Assembly: GCF_007341385.1 (NCBI RefSeq)
Contig: NZ_VJYD01000002.1
Location: 434,001-498,000 of the forward strand
DNA length: 64,000 nt
Source of the DNA: Flavobacterium daemonense
GTDB lineage: Bacteria > Bacteroidota > Bacteroidia > Flavobacteriales > Flavobacteriaceae
Reading direction: 5' to 3'
Of the stretch, positions 51,222-59,328 are shown piece after piece. Numbering within the stretch: position 1 is the stretch's first letter; the number at the start of each line of letters is the position of its first letter. The translations under genes were made by a program, and so were the position numbers. The notes beneath the pieces are model-generated. The model did not search any database and was not told the origin of the DNA. It saw only the letters and a program-made list of their open reading frames with translations.

Positions 51222-52148
51222 TTAAAAGCCTATTTTCTCATTTGCCTTGTCGTATACTTCTTTTACCTTTTTTGGAGTATCAAAGCGATAACCTGCAGAA
51301 AGTTTCAAAGTGACAATATTATCATTCAATCTGGGATCTACTTTCTCATCTTGAGAAAAACTTACAGCATTAAGAGTTCCAAAAGCAAAGAAACGATCAT
51401 TATTATACGCCAATTTTAAATTGAAATCGGCTTGATATAAAGCTGAGGTATCTCCGTCAGTATTGTTTATTCCTGCACCTACGCCGAGTCCTGCACCAAT
51501 TAAAATACGGTCACTTATTACAAAATTATAAAAATAAGATGGAGCAAGAGTAAATACATACATATCACCAGGTGATGAATCGGGTGAATTTAAGTCTATA
51601 TTAGTGTAATAAAACGAAAAAGTTGGAATGAAACTGCCGGAACTCTTCGTTTGCCATTCATTTTGGCTTACCAGTGTTTTAAAAGAAAATTTATCATTAA
51701 AAATATACGATGTTGATCCTCCAATTTTTGTGGTTCGCATATCGGGCAATTGTGCTGTTATATTGTCTTCACTAATATAAAATCCTTTTTGGTTTATGAA
51801 AGTGAAAGACTGCATCCATTTTTTGTAATAAAAGCGTGTATTGAAATTAAAGTTTTTTGAATGCGAATCTCCGGTGTTTCCGCCTAGAAATTTGGGTGCA
51901 AAACCAATTGTAACGTCAATAATTTTATAATTTAAGTTGAAACCAATCTGTTCTCTTCTATTCGGAATAAGATCGAGAAAGATTTTAGGTTCTTCTTTAT
52001 CTGAAGCAATTTGAAAACTATTTGAAGTATCTAAATAATAAATGCTCCCAGTAATTTTATCATTGTATGATTTAAAATACGGATTTTGTAGCGTATCATT
52101 TTGGGCAAAACACCCAAAAACGCTGACAAAAAACGCTATGTAAATCAT
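51222..52148 (-). CDS. DUF4421-like outer membrane protein
   Basis: A 308-residue exported protein (signal peptide MIYIAFFVSVFGCFAQ when started at 52148; an ATG at 52160 is also in frame but overlaps hemF). The mature sequence alternates hydrophobic and polar residues with many aromatics and Gly turns, as in outer-membrane beta-barrels, and resembles the DUF4421 family (RREQIGFNLNYKIIDVTIGF, GGNTGDSHSKNFNFNTRFYYKKW, NQKGFYISEDN). It begins 2 bp after the hemF stop and is probably co-transcribed with it. Function unknown. Confidence 0.75.
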   Translation of the reverse strand: MIYIAFFVSVFGCFAQNDTLQNPYFKSYNDKITGSIYYLDTSNSFQIASDKEEPKIFLDLIPNRREQIGFNLNYKIIDVTIGFAPKFLGGNTGDSHSKNFNFNTRFYYKKWMQSFTFINQKGFYISEDNITAQLPDMRTTKIGGSTSYIFNDKFSFKTLVSQNEWQTKSSGSFIPTFSFYYTNIDLNSPDSSPGDMYVFTLAPSYFYNFVISDRILIGAGLGVGAGINNTDGDTSALYQADFNLKLAYNNDRFFAFGTLNAVSFSQDEKVDPRLNDNIVTLKLSAGYRFDTPKKVKEVYDKANEKIGF

Positions 52149-52150
52149 TT

Positions 52151-53053
52151 TTAAATCCATTCGCGCGGGTTTTCCAAAACATTCACTAATTTCTCTTCGT
52201 CGCTTCCTGCTTCTGCATGATGATCATAAACCCATTGCACATGCGGAGGCAAACTCATTAAAATACTTTCAATTCTTCCGTTCGTTTTTAAACCGAATAA
52301 AGTTCCTTTGTCATGAACTAGATTAAACTCCACATAACGGCCGCGACGGATTTCCTGCCAGTTTCTGTTTTCCGGAGTATATGCTAAATTTTTTCTTCTT
52401 TCCACAATCGGAACATAAGCTTCCAGGAAACTATTCCCAACTTCGGTTACAAAATCATACCAGTTTTCCATTGACATTTGCTCATTTGCTTTGCAATAAT
52501 CAAAGAATAAACCGCCAATTCCGCGGGCTTCGTTTCTATGGGCATTCCAGAAATACGAATCGCATTGTTTTTTATATTTCGGATAAAATTCTGGATTGTG
52601 TTTGTCACAAGCAGTTTTACAAGTTTGATGAAAGTGTTTTGCGTCTTCTTCAAACAAATAATAGGGCGTTAAATCTTGTCCGCCACCAAACCATTGTTCG
52701 ATTACTTTTCCAGACTCGTCATACATTTCAAAATAACGCCAGTTTGCGTGAACTGTTGGCGTCATTGGATTCTTTGGGTGTAAAACCAAACTCAATCCAC
52801 AGGCAAAAAAATCGGCTTCACCAACACCAAACATTTTTTGCATCGTTTCAGGAAGTTTTCCATGAACAGCTGAAATGTTTACACCGCCTTTTTCGAAAAC
52901 ATTTCCATTTTCAATAACGCGTGTTCTTCCACCTCCGCCTTCAGGACGTTTCCAAAGATCTTCACGGAATTTTGTTGTTCCGTCAACGGCTTCTAATCCA
53001 GCGCAGATTTGGTCTTGTAAGTTTTGTATGTATGCGTAAAATTTATCTTTCAT
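52151..53053 (-). CDS. hemF: Oxygen-dependent coproporphyrinogen III oxidase
   Basis: A 300-residue HemF, the normal length. It decarboxylates two propionates of coproporphyrinogen III with O2. Signatures include RPEGGGGRTRVIENG, GVNISAVHG, NPMTPTVHANWRYFE, FGGGQDLTPYY, GIGGLFFDY and GRYVEFNLVHDKGT. The ATG at 53053 is preferred; a start nine codons earlier would overlap the preceding gene. The oxygen-dependent enzyme fits an aerobic lifestyle. It is the step between hemE and the final oxidase/chelatase genes encoded further right. Confidence 0.96.
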   Translation of the reverse strand: MKDKFYAYIQNLQDQICAGLEAVDGTTKFREDLWKRPEGGGGRTRVIENGNVFEKGGVNISAVHGKLPETMQKMFGVGEADFFACGLSLVLHPKNPMTPTVHANWRYFEMYDESGKVIEQWFGGGQDLTPYYLFEEDAKHFHQTCKTACDKHNPEFYPKYKKQCDSYFWNAHRNEARGIGGLFFDYCKANEQMSMENWYDFVTEVGNSFLEAYVPIVERRKNLAYTPENRNWQEIRRGRYVEFNLVHDKGTLFGLKTNGRIESILMSLPPHVQWVYDHHAEAGSDEEKLVNVLENPREWI

Positions 53054-53057
53054 GTTT

Positions 53058-53477
53058 TTATTTTTCTGGAAAAGTATCATGATATTTGAATGCTACATTC
53101 ATATCAATTACTAGTGTTGTATCTTTTTTAAAAATCGTTACAAATCTTGAATTTGCTTTTTTTAATAATGAATCTCCTATTTCAGCTTTTTCCCAAAGAA
53201 TAGAATAAGCATATATATGACTTGAATCCTTTAGGGTAAATTTGGGCGACATATGGTTATCTTTATCTAAATATCTTTTTACAATTAATCCAGAAAAATT
53301 TGCATCAAACATATATTTATACGCGTCTCTACTAATTTTGGCTTCGTTTGAAAAATACGAGCATGTACTAACAACTATTGCAAAAAAGCACATTGCTAAA
53401 AATCCTTGATATATCGGATTTAATTTTTTTAAATCAAAATCTAAGATCGCGGTTAAAATTTTTTCAAAAGAACTCAT
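53058..53477 (-). CDS. Hypothetical single-span membrane protein
   Basis: A 139-residue protein with a cytoplasmic start of ~24 residues, one membrane helix (GFLAMCFFAIVVSTCSYF, residues ~25-42) and an exported domain of ~95 residues. No family was recognised. It sits 12 bp after a GNAT gene and 4 bp before hemF, so it is probably in the same transcript; a heme-related role is only positional inference. Confidence 0.65.
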   Translation of the reverse strand: MSSFEKILTAILDFDLKKLNPIYQGFLAMCFFAIVVSTCSYFSNEAKISRDAYKYMFDANFSGLIVKRYLDKDNHMSPKFTLKDSSHIYAYSILWEKAEIGDSLLKKANSRFVTIFKKDTTLVIDMNVAFKYHDTFPEK

Positions 53478-53489
53478 TTTTAACTTTGT

Positions 53490-54047
53490 CTAACTTTGTC
53501 TTTCTTGTTTAATATATTCTGATTTAAGCAATCCGAAGTAGAGGGTGTTTTGTAATGTGCCATCACCGTTTCTAAATTCGTCTCTTAAAATTCCTTCTTT
53601 TTTAAAATTGTGTTTTAATGCAATTCGTTGGCTTGCTAAGTTTACCTCTGAAGTACAGATAAAAACTTTATTAAGCTTCAATTCATTGAAACAGAAATCG
53701 AGCGCATTAGAAACCATTTTGGATGTAATGCCTTTTCCTTGAAAATCTTCGTCAATAAAATAACCTAATTCACATTTTGAAATGCGGTAATCGATGGTTT
53801 TTACGCATAAATACCCAATTAGATCATTTGTTTTTATTTCTCGGGCGAAGAAATAATATCCTTCACTATTTCTTTCTTTGTCTTTATTGACTGAGATAAA
53901 ATTTTCTGCTTTTTCTGGTGAGTCAGAATTAGCTAGTGTTACAGGGAAAGTTTTTCCAATGTGATTTTTATTCTTATCAATCAGTTTATAAAACTCTTTA
54001 GGAAGAATATTTTCAATTCGGTCTGTTTTCCAATCTGTAAAAATCAT
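53490..54047 (-). CDS. RimJ/RimL-type GNAT acetyltransferase
   Basis: A 185-residue GNAT domain (Acetyltransf_3 type). Motifs include YFFAREIKTNDLIGYLCVK, the acetyl-CoA loop EDFQGKGITSKMV, and NLASQRIALKHNFKKEGILRDEF near the end. Related enzymes acetylate protein N-termini or amino groups of small molecules. It starts 2 bp after the preceding unknown gene's stop and lies inside the hemE-hemF interval, probably as a passenger in the operon. Confidence 0.88.
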   Translation of the reverse strand: MIFTDWKTDRIENILPKEFYKLIDKNKNHIGKTFPVTLANSDSPEKAENFISVNKDKERNSEGYYFFAREIKTNDLIGYLCVKTIDYRISKCELGYFIDEDFQGKGITSKMVSNALDFCFNELKLNKVFICTSEVNLASQRIALKHNFKKEGILRDEFRNGDGTLQNTLYFGLLKSEYIKQERQS

Positions 54048-54049
54048 TT

Positions 54050-54427
54050 TTATTTGTTTTTTAGAGAAGCAATTTTAGCATTAATTCCGAAAGAAAAAAC
54101 TTTGCTTTCTTGTTGGATATATTGATAAATGGCTAAGGCTTTGTCTTGAAAATCATAACTCTCATTTTTGGAGAATTCGATTAAAATATCTCCAAATTGC
54201 TCTAAATGTTCCCAATCAAAATGAAGCTGTATTAATAATGTTATTAAATCTTCATTTGTTTGACTGGTCAAAGTTTCGAAGTTCAGCTCAATTTCTTTTA
54301 GCTTATTTTCGACTTCTGTTTTTTGTAAATCATTTAAAGGATAAGGAACATAAATAAGAGTTCGTAACGTCTTGAGGACGTTATCAATTCTAATTTTTTC
54401 TTCGTCTCTTAAACCTTTATTGAGCAT
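54050..54427 (-). CDS. Hypothetical helical protein
   Basis: A 125-residue, mostly helical, acidic soluble protein without signal peptide or known motif. Segments such as NDLQKTEVENKLKEIELNFETL and DLITLLIQLHFDWEHLEQFGDI-type amphipathic helices suggest a helical bundle. It is 2 bp upstream of the GNAT gene and may act with it. No homologue was recognised. Confidence 0.65.
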   Translation of the reverse strand: MLNKGLRDEEKIRIDNVLKTLRTLIYVPYPLNDLQKTEVENKLKEIELNFETLTSQTNEDLITLLIQLHFDWEHLEQFGDILIEFSKNESYDFQDKALAIYQYIQQESKVFSFGINAKIASLKNK

Positions 54428-54449
54428 TTTTTAAGTTGTTGGTTGTCGG

Positions 54450-54493
54450 TTTATGGTTGATAGTATTTTTATCCAACAACTATCAACCATAAA
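54450..54493 (-). repeat. Hairpin repeat downstream of hemE
   Basis: TTTATGGTTGATAG and CTATCAACCATAAA form a perfect 14-bp stem with a 16-nt loop; a second pair GTTGTTGG/CCAACAAC is interleaved. It lies between hemE and the next gene and could attenuate transcription beyond hemE. It lacks a clear T run on the minus strand. Confidence 0.65.
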
Positions 54494-54505
54494 CAATCAA
54501 CTATA

Positions 54506-55531
54506 TTATTGTCCGTATTCTTTAACTGCGTCAATAAACGCTTTTGCGTGATCTACAGGGATATTTGGTAAAATTCCGTGACCTAAATTTACAATATATT
54601 TATCTTTTCCGAACTCGTCGATCATTTCATGAACCATTTTCTTGATAGTCGGAATTGGAGAAAGCAATCTTGACGGATCAAAGTTTCCTTGCAAAGTAAT
54701 ATTTCCACCAGACAAATAACGGGCATTTCTTGCCGAGCAAGTCCAGTCAACTCCTAATGCAGAAGCTTTGCTTTTACCCATATCGCCAAGCGCAAACCAA
54801 CAACCTTTTCCGAAAACAATAACTGGAGTAATTTCAGCTAAAGCGTCAACAATCTGGTTGATGTATTTCCATGAAAATTCCTGATAATCAACTGGAGAAA
54901 GCATTCCTCCCCAAGAATCAAAAATCTGAACGGCATTTACTCCTGATTTTACTTTTTCTTTTAAGTATAAAATTGTTGTATCTGTGATTTTTTGCAATAA
55001 AGTATGCGCTGCAACCGGATTTGAAAAGCAGAAACCTTTTGCAGTATCAAAACTTTTAGAGCCTTTTCCTTCAACTGCATAACAGAAAATTGTCCATGGT
55101 GAACCAGCGAAACCAATTAATGGCACTTCGTCGTTCAACATTTCTTTAGTCAATTTTACAGCATCAAAAACGTAGCCTAAAGTTTCATTTACATCTGGAA
55201 CAAAAACCTGATTTACTTGCTCCATTGTACGAATTGGATTTGGAATGATTGGTCCCAAATTATCTTTCAATTCTACGTGAATTCCCATTGCGCGAGGCAC
55301 TACCAAAATATCCGAAAATAAAATCGCAGCATCTGGAGCAATTCTACGGATTGGCTGAACCGTAATTTCAGCAGCTAATTCTGGAGTTTCGCAACGCGTA
55401 AAAAAATCATATTTATCACGAAGTTCTCTAAATTCTGGTAAATATCTTCCTGCTTGGCGCATCATCCATACTGGTGGACGCTGCACTGTTTCTCCTTTTA
55501 ATGCTTTTAAAAATAGGTCGTTTTTTAACAT
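54506..55531 (-). CDS. hemE: Uroporphyrinogen decarboxylase
   Basis: A 341-residue HemE that converts uroporphyrinogen III to coproporphyrinogen III. Signatures are [18 protein letters not shown] near the N-terminus, [16 protein letters not shown] with the catalytic Asp region, [16 protein letters not shown] and [16 protein letters not shown] near the end. The start codon is preceded by a distinctive tandem 14-bp repeat also found before hemH. It follows hemD by 91 bp on the same strand. Confidence 0.97.
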   Translation of the reverse strand: MLKNDLFLKALKGETVQRPPVWMMRQAGRYLPEFRELRDKYDFFTRCETPELAAEITVQPIRRIAPDAAILFSDILVVPRAMGIHVELKDNLGPIIPNPIRTMEQVNQVFVPDVNETLGYVFDAVKLTKEMLNDEVPLIGFAGSPWTIFCYAVEGKGSKSFDTAKGFCFSNPVAAHTLLQKITDTTILYLKEKVKSGVNAVQIFDSWGGMLSPVDYQEFSWKYINQIVDALAEITPVIVFGKGCWFALGDMGKSKASALGVDWTCSARNARYLSGGNITLQGNFDPSRLLSPIPTIKKMVHEMIDEFGKDKYIVNLGHGILPNIPVDHAKAFIDAVKEYGQ

Positions 55532-55541
55532 TTTTTTCTTT

Positions 55542-55573
55542 GCTTTAGGCTTTAAGCTTTAGGCTTTAAGCTT
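55542..55573 (-). repeat. Tandem 14-bp element in front of hemE
   Basis: Two identical units, TTAAAGCCTAAAGC on the minus (hemE sense) strand, plus a partial third, end 10 nt before the hemE ATG. A diverged inverted relative (GCTTATGGCTTACTGCC on the plus strand) follows at about 55596-55622. The same tandem unit precedes hemH. Confidence 0.8.
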
Positions 55574-55622
55574 GTTTAACTATGATTTTTTTGCTTATGG
55601 CTTACTGCCTAAGGCTTATTGC

Positions 55623-56288
55623 TTACTTATATTCGTGAATTACATCTTCGATAACATCTTCAATTGTAGGCTGATCTGCGATGATGATATTCTTTGTTAT
55701 TTTTGATAAAGCTTCTGCAGTGGTTTCACCGATACAAAAGCAGATTTGTTTATTTATGGTATTGTCTTTCAGATAACTTTTAACTCCAGACGGACTAAAA
55801 AACAAAATCGCTTCTGGATTTGCTTTTATTTTTTGAGGTTGCAGCGTAGTTTCGTAAACCTGAATTTCATTGAATTTAATTCCGTTTTCTTTTAAAGCTT
55901 CTGGCAAAGTATCTCTTCTTAGGTTTCCACTGAAAAAAGTATAGCTTTCATTTCCATAAATTAAAGTGATAATTTCTGCCAAATCAGATGCGTAACCTGT
56001 GTAAGCCACAACATTAAATCCGTTTTCAGATAAAAGAAACTTTGTCTTTAAGCCAACGCAATACACGTTTTTGCTTTTCAATTCTTCTGATTTTGGATTG
56101 GATAAAACGCTGTGAACGGCGTTCTGGCTCGTAAAAATTAAACTTTCGTTGAGGTTTTTAAGTTCGAAAGCTTTGTTTTCAGTTTTGATAAAATCGGCTT
56201 CGATTACTTCTAAACCCGCTTTTGTCAACTCTTGCTTTTGAAGGGGAGATAATATTTTAGTGGATAATATTTGAATTGATTTCGCCAT
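55623..56288 (-). CDS. hemD: Uroporphyrinogen-III synthase
   Basis: A 221-residue HemD-like protein that closes and inverts ring D of hydroxymethylbilane. HemD sequences diverge strongly; support comes from the two-lobe pattern (ISTKILSP...FTSQNAVHSVL in lobe 1; FSPSGVKSYL and CIGETTAEAL in lobe 2) and its position: its ATG overlaps the hemC stop by one base. The overlap implies translational coupling with hemC. Confidence 0.9.
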   Translation of the reverse strand: MAKSIQILSTKILSPLQKQELTKAGLEVIEADFIKTENKAFELKNLNESLIFTSQNAVHSVLSNPKSEELKSKNVYCVGLKTKFLLSENGFNVVAYTGYASDLAEIITLIYGNESYTFFSGNLRRDTLPEALKENGIKFNEIQVYETTLQPQKIKANPEAILFFSPSGVKSYLKDNTINKQICFCIGETTAEALSKITKNIIIADQPTIEDVIEDVIHEYK

Positions 56289-57211
56289 TATTTTTTCAAG
56301 GATTCTTTGATTTTCTGCATTAATTCTGTTCCGCCATTATTCAGAATCTCCTGAGCCGAATGAAAACCTAATTTTTTCCATTCCGAAATATCAACCGTTT
56401 TATTGATTTCTAGTTTTTGTTTTCCGTCGATAGAAAGTAAAACTCCTTGAAAATGTAAAGTGTCCTCGTCTTCGTTATACGTTACCAAAGCTCCAATTGG
56501 TGCGGTACATCCGCCTTCAAGGGTTCTTAAAAACTGACGTTCGATATACGTGCAGATTTCCGTTTCAATATCATTCAACTGCGAAAGCGCATCTAGCGTA
56601 TAATTGTCATTTTCCATTGCTACAACCAACATTGCTCCTTGTGCCGGCGCCGGGATCATCCAATCTAGATTGATGAAATTTTCAGGTTTTAAGTTGATTC
56701 GCTCTAAACCTGCAGCTGCAAAAACAGCTCCGTCCCAGTTGTTATCTTGTAACTTTTGCATACGAGTATTTACGTTTCCACGTAAATCAACCACCGTATG
56801 GTTAGGATATTTGTTGAACCATTGTGCCTGACGTCTAAGACTTCCGGTCGCAATAGTACTTGGATTTGTAAAATCTGGATTTCCTTTATGAACCAAAATA
56901 TCCAAAACATTCGCTCTTGGTAAAACAGCACCTTGAACGATACCTTTTGGTAAAGCAGTTGGAACATCTTTCATGGAATGTACCGCAATATCAATATCGC
57001 CGTTAATCATTGCAATGTCAAGCGTTTTGGTAAAAATTCCTGTGATACCTAACTCATAAAGAGGTTTGTCCAGAATAATATCGCCTTGAGATTTTACGGC
57101 AACAATCGAGGTTTTATAACCTAAATCGTTCAGTTTTTTCTCGACAGTATGTGCTTGCCAAAGTGCTAATTCGCTATCGCGCGTTCCAATTCTGATTGTT
57201 TTTTCAGCCAT
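56288..57211 (-). CDS. hemC: Porphobilinogen deaminase (hydroxymethylbilane synthase)
   Basis: A 307-residue HemC. The dipyrromethane cofactor attaches to Cys235 (LEGGCTAPIG); the catalytic Asp82 lies in HSMKDVPT; substrate-binding arginines are in TGSLRRQAQW and DLRGNVNTR. It joins four porphobilinogens head to tail. Overlap with hemD downstream and a repeat-bounded GxxExxY gene upstream separate it from hemA by about 640 bp. Confidence 0.97.
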   Translation of the reverse strand: MAEKTIRIGTRDSELALWQAHTVEKKLNDLGYKTSIVAVKSQGDIILDKPLYELGITGIFTKTLDIAMINGDIDIAVHSMKDVPTALPKGIVQGAVLPRANVLDILVHKGNPDFTNPSTIATGSLRRQAQWFNKYPNHTVVDLRGNVNTRMQKLQDNNWDGAVFAAAGLERINLKPENFINLDWMIPAPAQGAMLVVAMENDNYTLDALSQLNDIETEICTYIERQFLRTLEGGCTAPIGALVTYNEDEDTLHFQGVLLSIDGKQKLEINKTVDISEWKKLGFHSAQEILNNGGTELMQKIKESLKK

Positions 57212-57220
57212 GTTTTTTTA

Positions 57221-57305
57221 TTTTACCATTAAGGGCATTAAGAGAATTAAGTCAATCTTTGTCAAGAAAATTAAGCTTAACTTTTTTAATATTTTAATGG
57301 TTAAA
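57221..57305 (+). repeat. Family D repeat, left copy beside GxxExxY gene
   Basis: An 85-bp imperfect palindrome starting TTTTACCATTAAGGGCATTA and ending TTAATGGTTAAA. Its first ~58 bp align with the reverse complement of the 57738-57848 element (shared CTTTGTC...AAGAAAATTAAG). It ends one base before the GxxExxY stop codon. Confidence 0.8.
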
Positions 57306-57306
57306 T

Positions 57307-57711
57307 TTAATCTATTAATCTTGCGAAATGATCATTCACAAGAGGTTTCATTGATTTTGTAATGTTTGTTGTGTTGAAATTTATCAATAGTCCTTGAGGT
57401 CTTTGCAATAATTTCATATAAGTTAATAATTGAGCTTCGTGAATAGGCAAAATATTTTCAATTGCTTTTAATTCAACAACGACGCAATCATTAACCAATA
57501 GATCTATTCTTAAATCAGATTCAAATTCAAGATCGTAATAATCAATTTTAACAGATAATTGTTGTTTTACATCATATCCGTTTTGTTCTAATTCGTATTT
57601 GAGGCACTTCTCATATATACTTTCTAAAAGTCCAGGTCCTAAAGCTTTGTGCACTTTTATCGCAAAACCTGTAATTTCATAAGCCAATTGTGTTACCTCT
57701 TTTTTTGTCAT
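57307..57711 (-). CDS. GxxExxY family protein (PD-(D/E)XK-like)
   Basis: A 134-residue protein of the GxxExxY family, named from GPGLLESIYE (residues ~26-35). The core also has ESDLRIDLLVNDCVVVELKAIE, a D-x(n)-ExK pattern (Asp in RIDLLV, Glu-Leu-Lys in VELKA) typical of PD-(D/E)XK nuclease-like folds. Members are often multicopy in a genome and of unknown function. The gene interrupts the hemA-hemC interval and is bounded by inverted copies of one palindromic repeat, so it looks like an inserted cassette. A nuclease or repeat-associated role is inference. Confidence 0.9.
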   Translation of the reverse strand: MTKKEVTQLAYEITGFAIKVHKALGPGLLESIYEKCLKYELEQNGYDVKQQLSVKIDYYDLEFESDLRIDLLVNDCVVVELKAIENILPIHEAQLLTYMKLLQRPQGLLINFNTTNITKSMKPLVNDHFARLID

Positions 57712-57737
57712 AGAACTTATTGTTTACCATTTTTCTT

Positions 57738-57848
57738 TTTTTACCATTAAGAGATTAAGTTAATTAAGCTTTATGTTCAAAAACTACTTGGCTTAATTTT
57801 CTTCGACAAAGCTTGGACTTAATTTTCTTAATGTCTTAATGGTAAAAA
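57738..57848 (-). repeat. Family D repeat, right copy beside GxxExxY gene
   Basis: A 111-bp palindrome: the left arm starts TTTTTACCATTAAGAGATTA and the right arm ends GTCTTAATGGTAAAAA; arms match at about 28 of 31 positions. It is in opposite orientation to the 57221 copy and ends 3 bp before the hemA stop codon. Confidence 0.82.
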
Positions 57849-57851
57849 CAA

Positions 57852-59102
57852 CTAAGATGCTTTTATTTTGAAGACTTTCTCGATCCATTCGATGCTTTCA
57901 TCGACCATGGTGTCGTCGTCTTTTAAATGATTGGCAAAATGAGTAGTGATTTTCTGGATGATTCTGTTGCTGATGATTTCTGCTTGTTCTTCGTTAAAAT
58001 CAGCAATTTTTTTGCTTTGAAAATCTAATTCCGAGTTTTTGATCGCGTTTAGTTTTTCTTTTAAGGCGTTAATTGTTGGGGCAAATTTTCTGCCTTTCAT
58101 CCAGATTACAAATTCTTCTTTGATTTCTTCAATAATAGCTTCGGCTGCTGGAATGTGTAATTTTCTGTTTTCCAATGTTTCATCCGTCAATTGTGACAAA
58201 TAATCCATGTGAATCAACGTTACGCCTTCTAATTCCTCCACGTTTTCATGAACGTTTTTCGGAATAGACAAATCCAGAATTAACAAAGGTTTTTTAAGAT
58301 TTAAAATTGCTTTGTCAACCGTTGGGTTTTGCGCGCCAGTTGCTACAACAACAACATCGGCTTTTTGAAGTTCTAAATGAAGTTCCGAATAATCTTTAAC
58401 AATCAGATTCAGTTTTCCGGCTAATTTCTCCGCCTTGTCTTTCGTTCTGTTGATTAAAGTAATGTGTTCATTTTTAGTGTGTTTTACTAAATTCTCGCAA
58501 GTATTTCTTCCGATTTTTCCAGTTCCGAAAAGTAAGATGTTTTTATTGCCGATATCTTCAACATTCTTCAAAATGTATTGTACCGAAGCAAAAGAAACAG
58601 AAGTAGCGCCAGAACTGATTTCAGTTTCATTTTTAATTCTTTTGCTTGCCTGAATCACAGCATTCACCAATCTTTCCATAAAAGCATTGGCCAATCCCAT
58701 TGATTTTGAATGTGTAAAAGAAGTTTTGATTTGCGAAATAATTTCAAAATCACCAAGAATCTGACTATCTAAACCAGTTCCTACGCGGAAGATATGATTA
58801 ATCGCTTCCTGATTTTTATAAACGAAACCAACTTTTTGAAAAGCGTCAACAGAACCGTTGCTGTTGTCGCAGATAAGTTTTATTAATTGAAATGGATGTT
58901 CAGCAAAACCGTAAATCTCAGTTCTGTTGCAAGTTGAAGTAACTATTAAACTTTCTATTCCATCGTTTTTAGCTTGTTCAAGCAAACGCGTTTTAGCAAT
59001 TGCGTCCAAACTAAATTGACCTCTCACCTCAGCATCAGCTTTTTTATAACTCAATCCAACTGAGTAAAAATAAAGGTGTTTCGGTACATTATTGTTTTCC
59101 AT
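57852..59102 (-). CDS. hemA: Glutamyl-tRNA reductase
   Basis: A 416-residue HemA, the committed step of the C5 pathway (glutamyl-tRNA to glutamate-1-semialdehyde). The nucleophile Cys58 lies in TSTCNRTEIYG; GTGLDSQILGD and the NADPH-binding FGTGKIGRNTCENL follow, then a C-terminal dimerisation helix region. hemL, needed for the next step, is not in the window. hemA is first in the minus-strand heme cluster and divergent from the AraC regulator, with a -7 box 23 nt upstream. Confidence 0.97.
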   Translation of the reverse strand: MENNNVPKHLYFYSVGLSYKKADAEVRGQFSLDAIAKTRLLEQAKNDGIESLIVTSTCNRTEIYGFAEHPFQLIKLICDNSNGSVDAFQKVGFVYKNQEAINHIFRVGTGLDSQILGDFEIISQIKTSFTHSKSMGLANAFMERLVNAVIQASKRIKNETEISSGATSVSFASVQYILKNVEDIGNKNILLFGTGKIGRNTCENLVKHTKNEHITLINRTKDKAEKLAGKLNLIVKDYSELHLELQKADVVVVATGAQNPTVDKAILNLKKPLLILDLSIPKNVHENVEELEGVTLIHMDYLSQLTDETLENRKLHIPAAEAIIEEIKEEFVIWMKGRKFAPTINALKEKLNAIKNSELDFQSKKIADFNEEQAEIISNRIIQKITTHFANHLKDDDTMVDESIEWIEKVFKIKAS

Positions 59103-59125
59103 AAATTCATCTACATAGAGTGCAA

Positions 59126-59133
59126 CAAAATTA
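59126..59133 (-). promoter_or_regulatory. -7 box of hemA
   Basis: On the minus strand TAATTTTG matches TAnnTTTG, 23 nt before the hemA ATG. No TTG at the expected spacing was found, which could mean that an activator is needed. Confidence 0.45.
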
Positions 59134-59227
59134 TTACTATACCGCTGATAAAAATAACGCTAAAAGTACTTTTTATATCGCTGTATGTTTTTTTGGACCT
59201 AAATAGGTGTTTTTGAGTAAAAAGGAC

Positions 59228-59235
59228 TATTTTTG
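59228..59235 (+). promoter_or_regulatory. -7 box of AraC regulator gene
   Basis: TATTTTTG matches TAnnTTTG and lies 93 nt before the regulator's ATG. The nearest TTG (59213-59215) is only 12 nt upstream, shorter than the consensus spacer. Confidence 0.4.
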
Positions 59236-59265
59236 TAGCAAAATCAACTCATTTGAAGCAATTAG

Positions 59266-59282
59266 TTTAGAGTGATTCTAAA
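59266..59282 (+). promoter_or_regulatory. Candidate operator in hemA-AraC intergenic region
   Basis: TTTAGA-GTGAT-TCTAAA is a 6-5-6 inverted repeat of 17 bp located between the AraC gene's -7 box and its start. Its size suits a dimeric regulator, but AT-rich chance occurrence cannot be excluded. Confidence 0.3.
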
Positions 59283-59328
59283 TAACATTTTGACTTCGTT
59301 TTGATTTTCGTTTCAAAAAAATATCGCT

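Noticed and set aside
52381..52917. 178-codon frame antisense to hemF
   Set aside because: It is Phe/Gln/His-rich without recognisable family, and the opposite strand is a complete, conserved HemF.
57307..57711. Homing endonuclease or group I intron for the GxxExxY gene
   Set aside because: It does not interrupt a coding gene or RNA gene and has no LAGLIDADG or GIY-YIG motif; an intergenic repeat-bounded cassette fits better.
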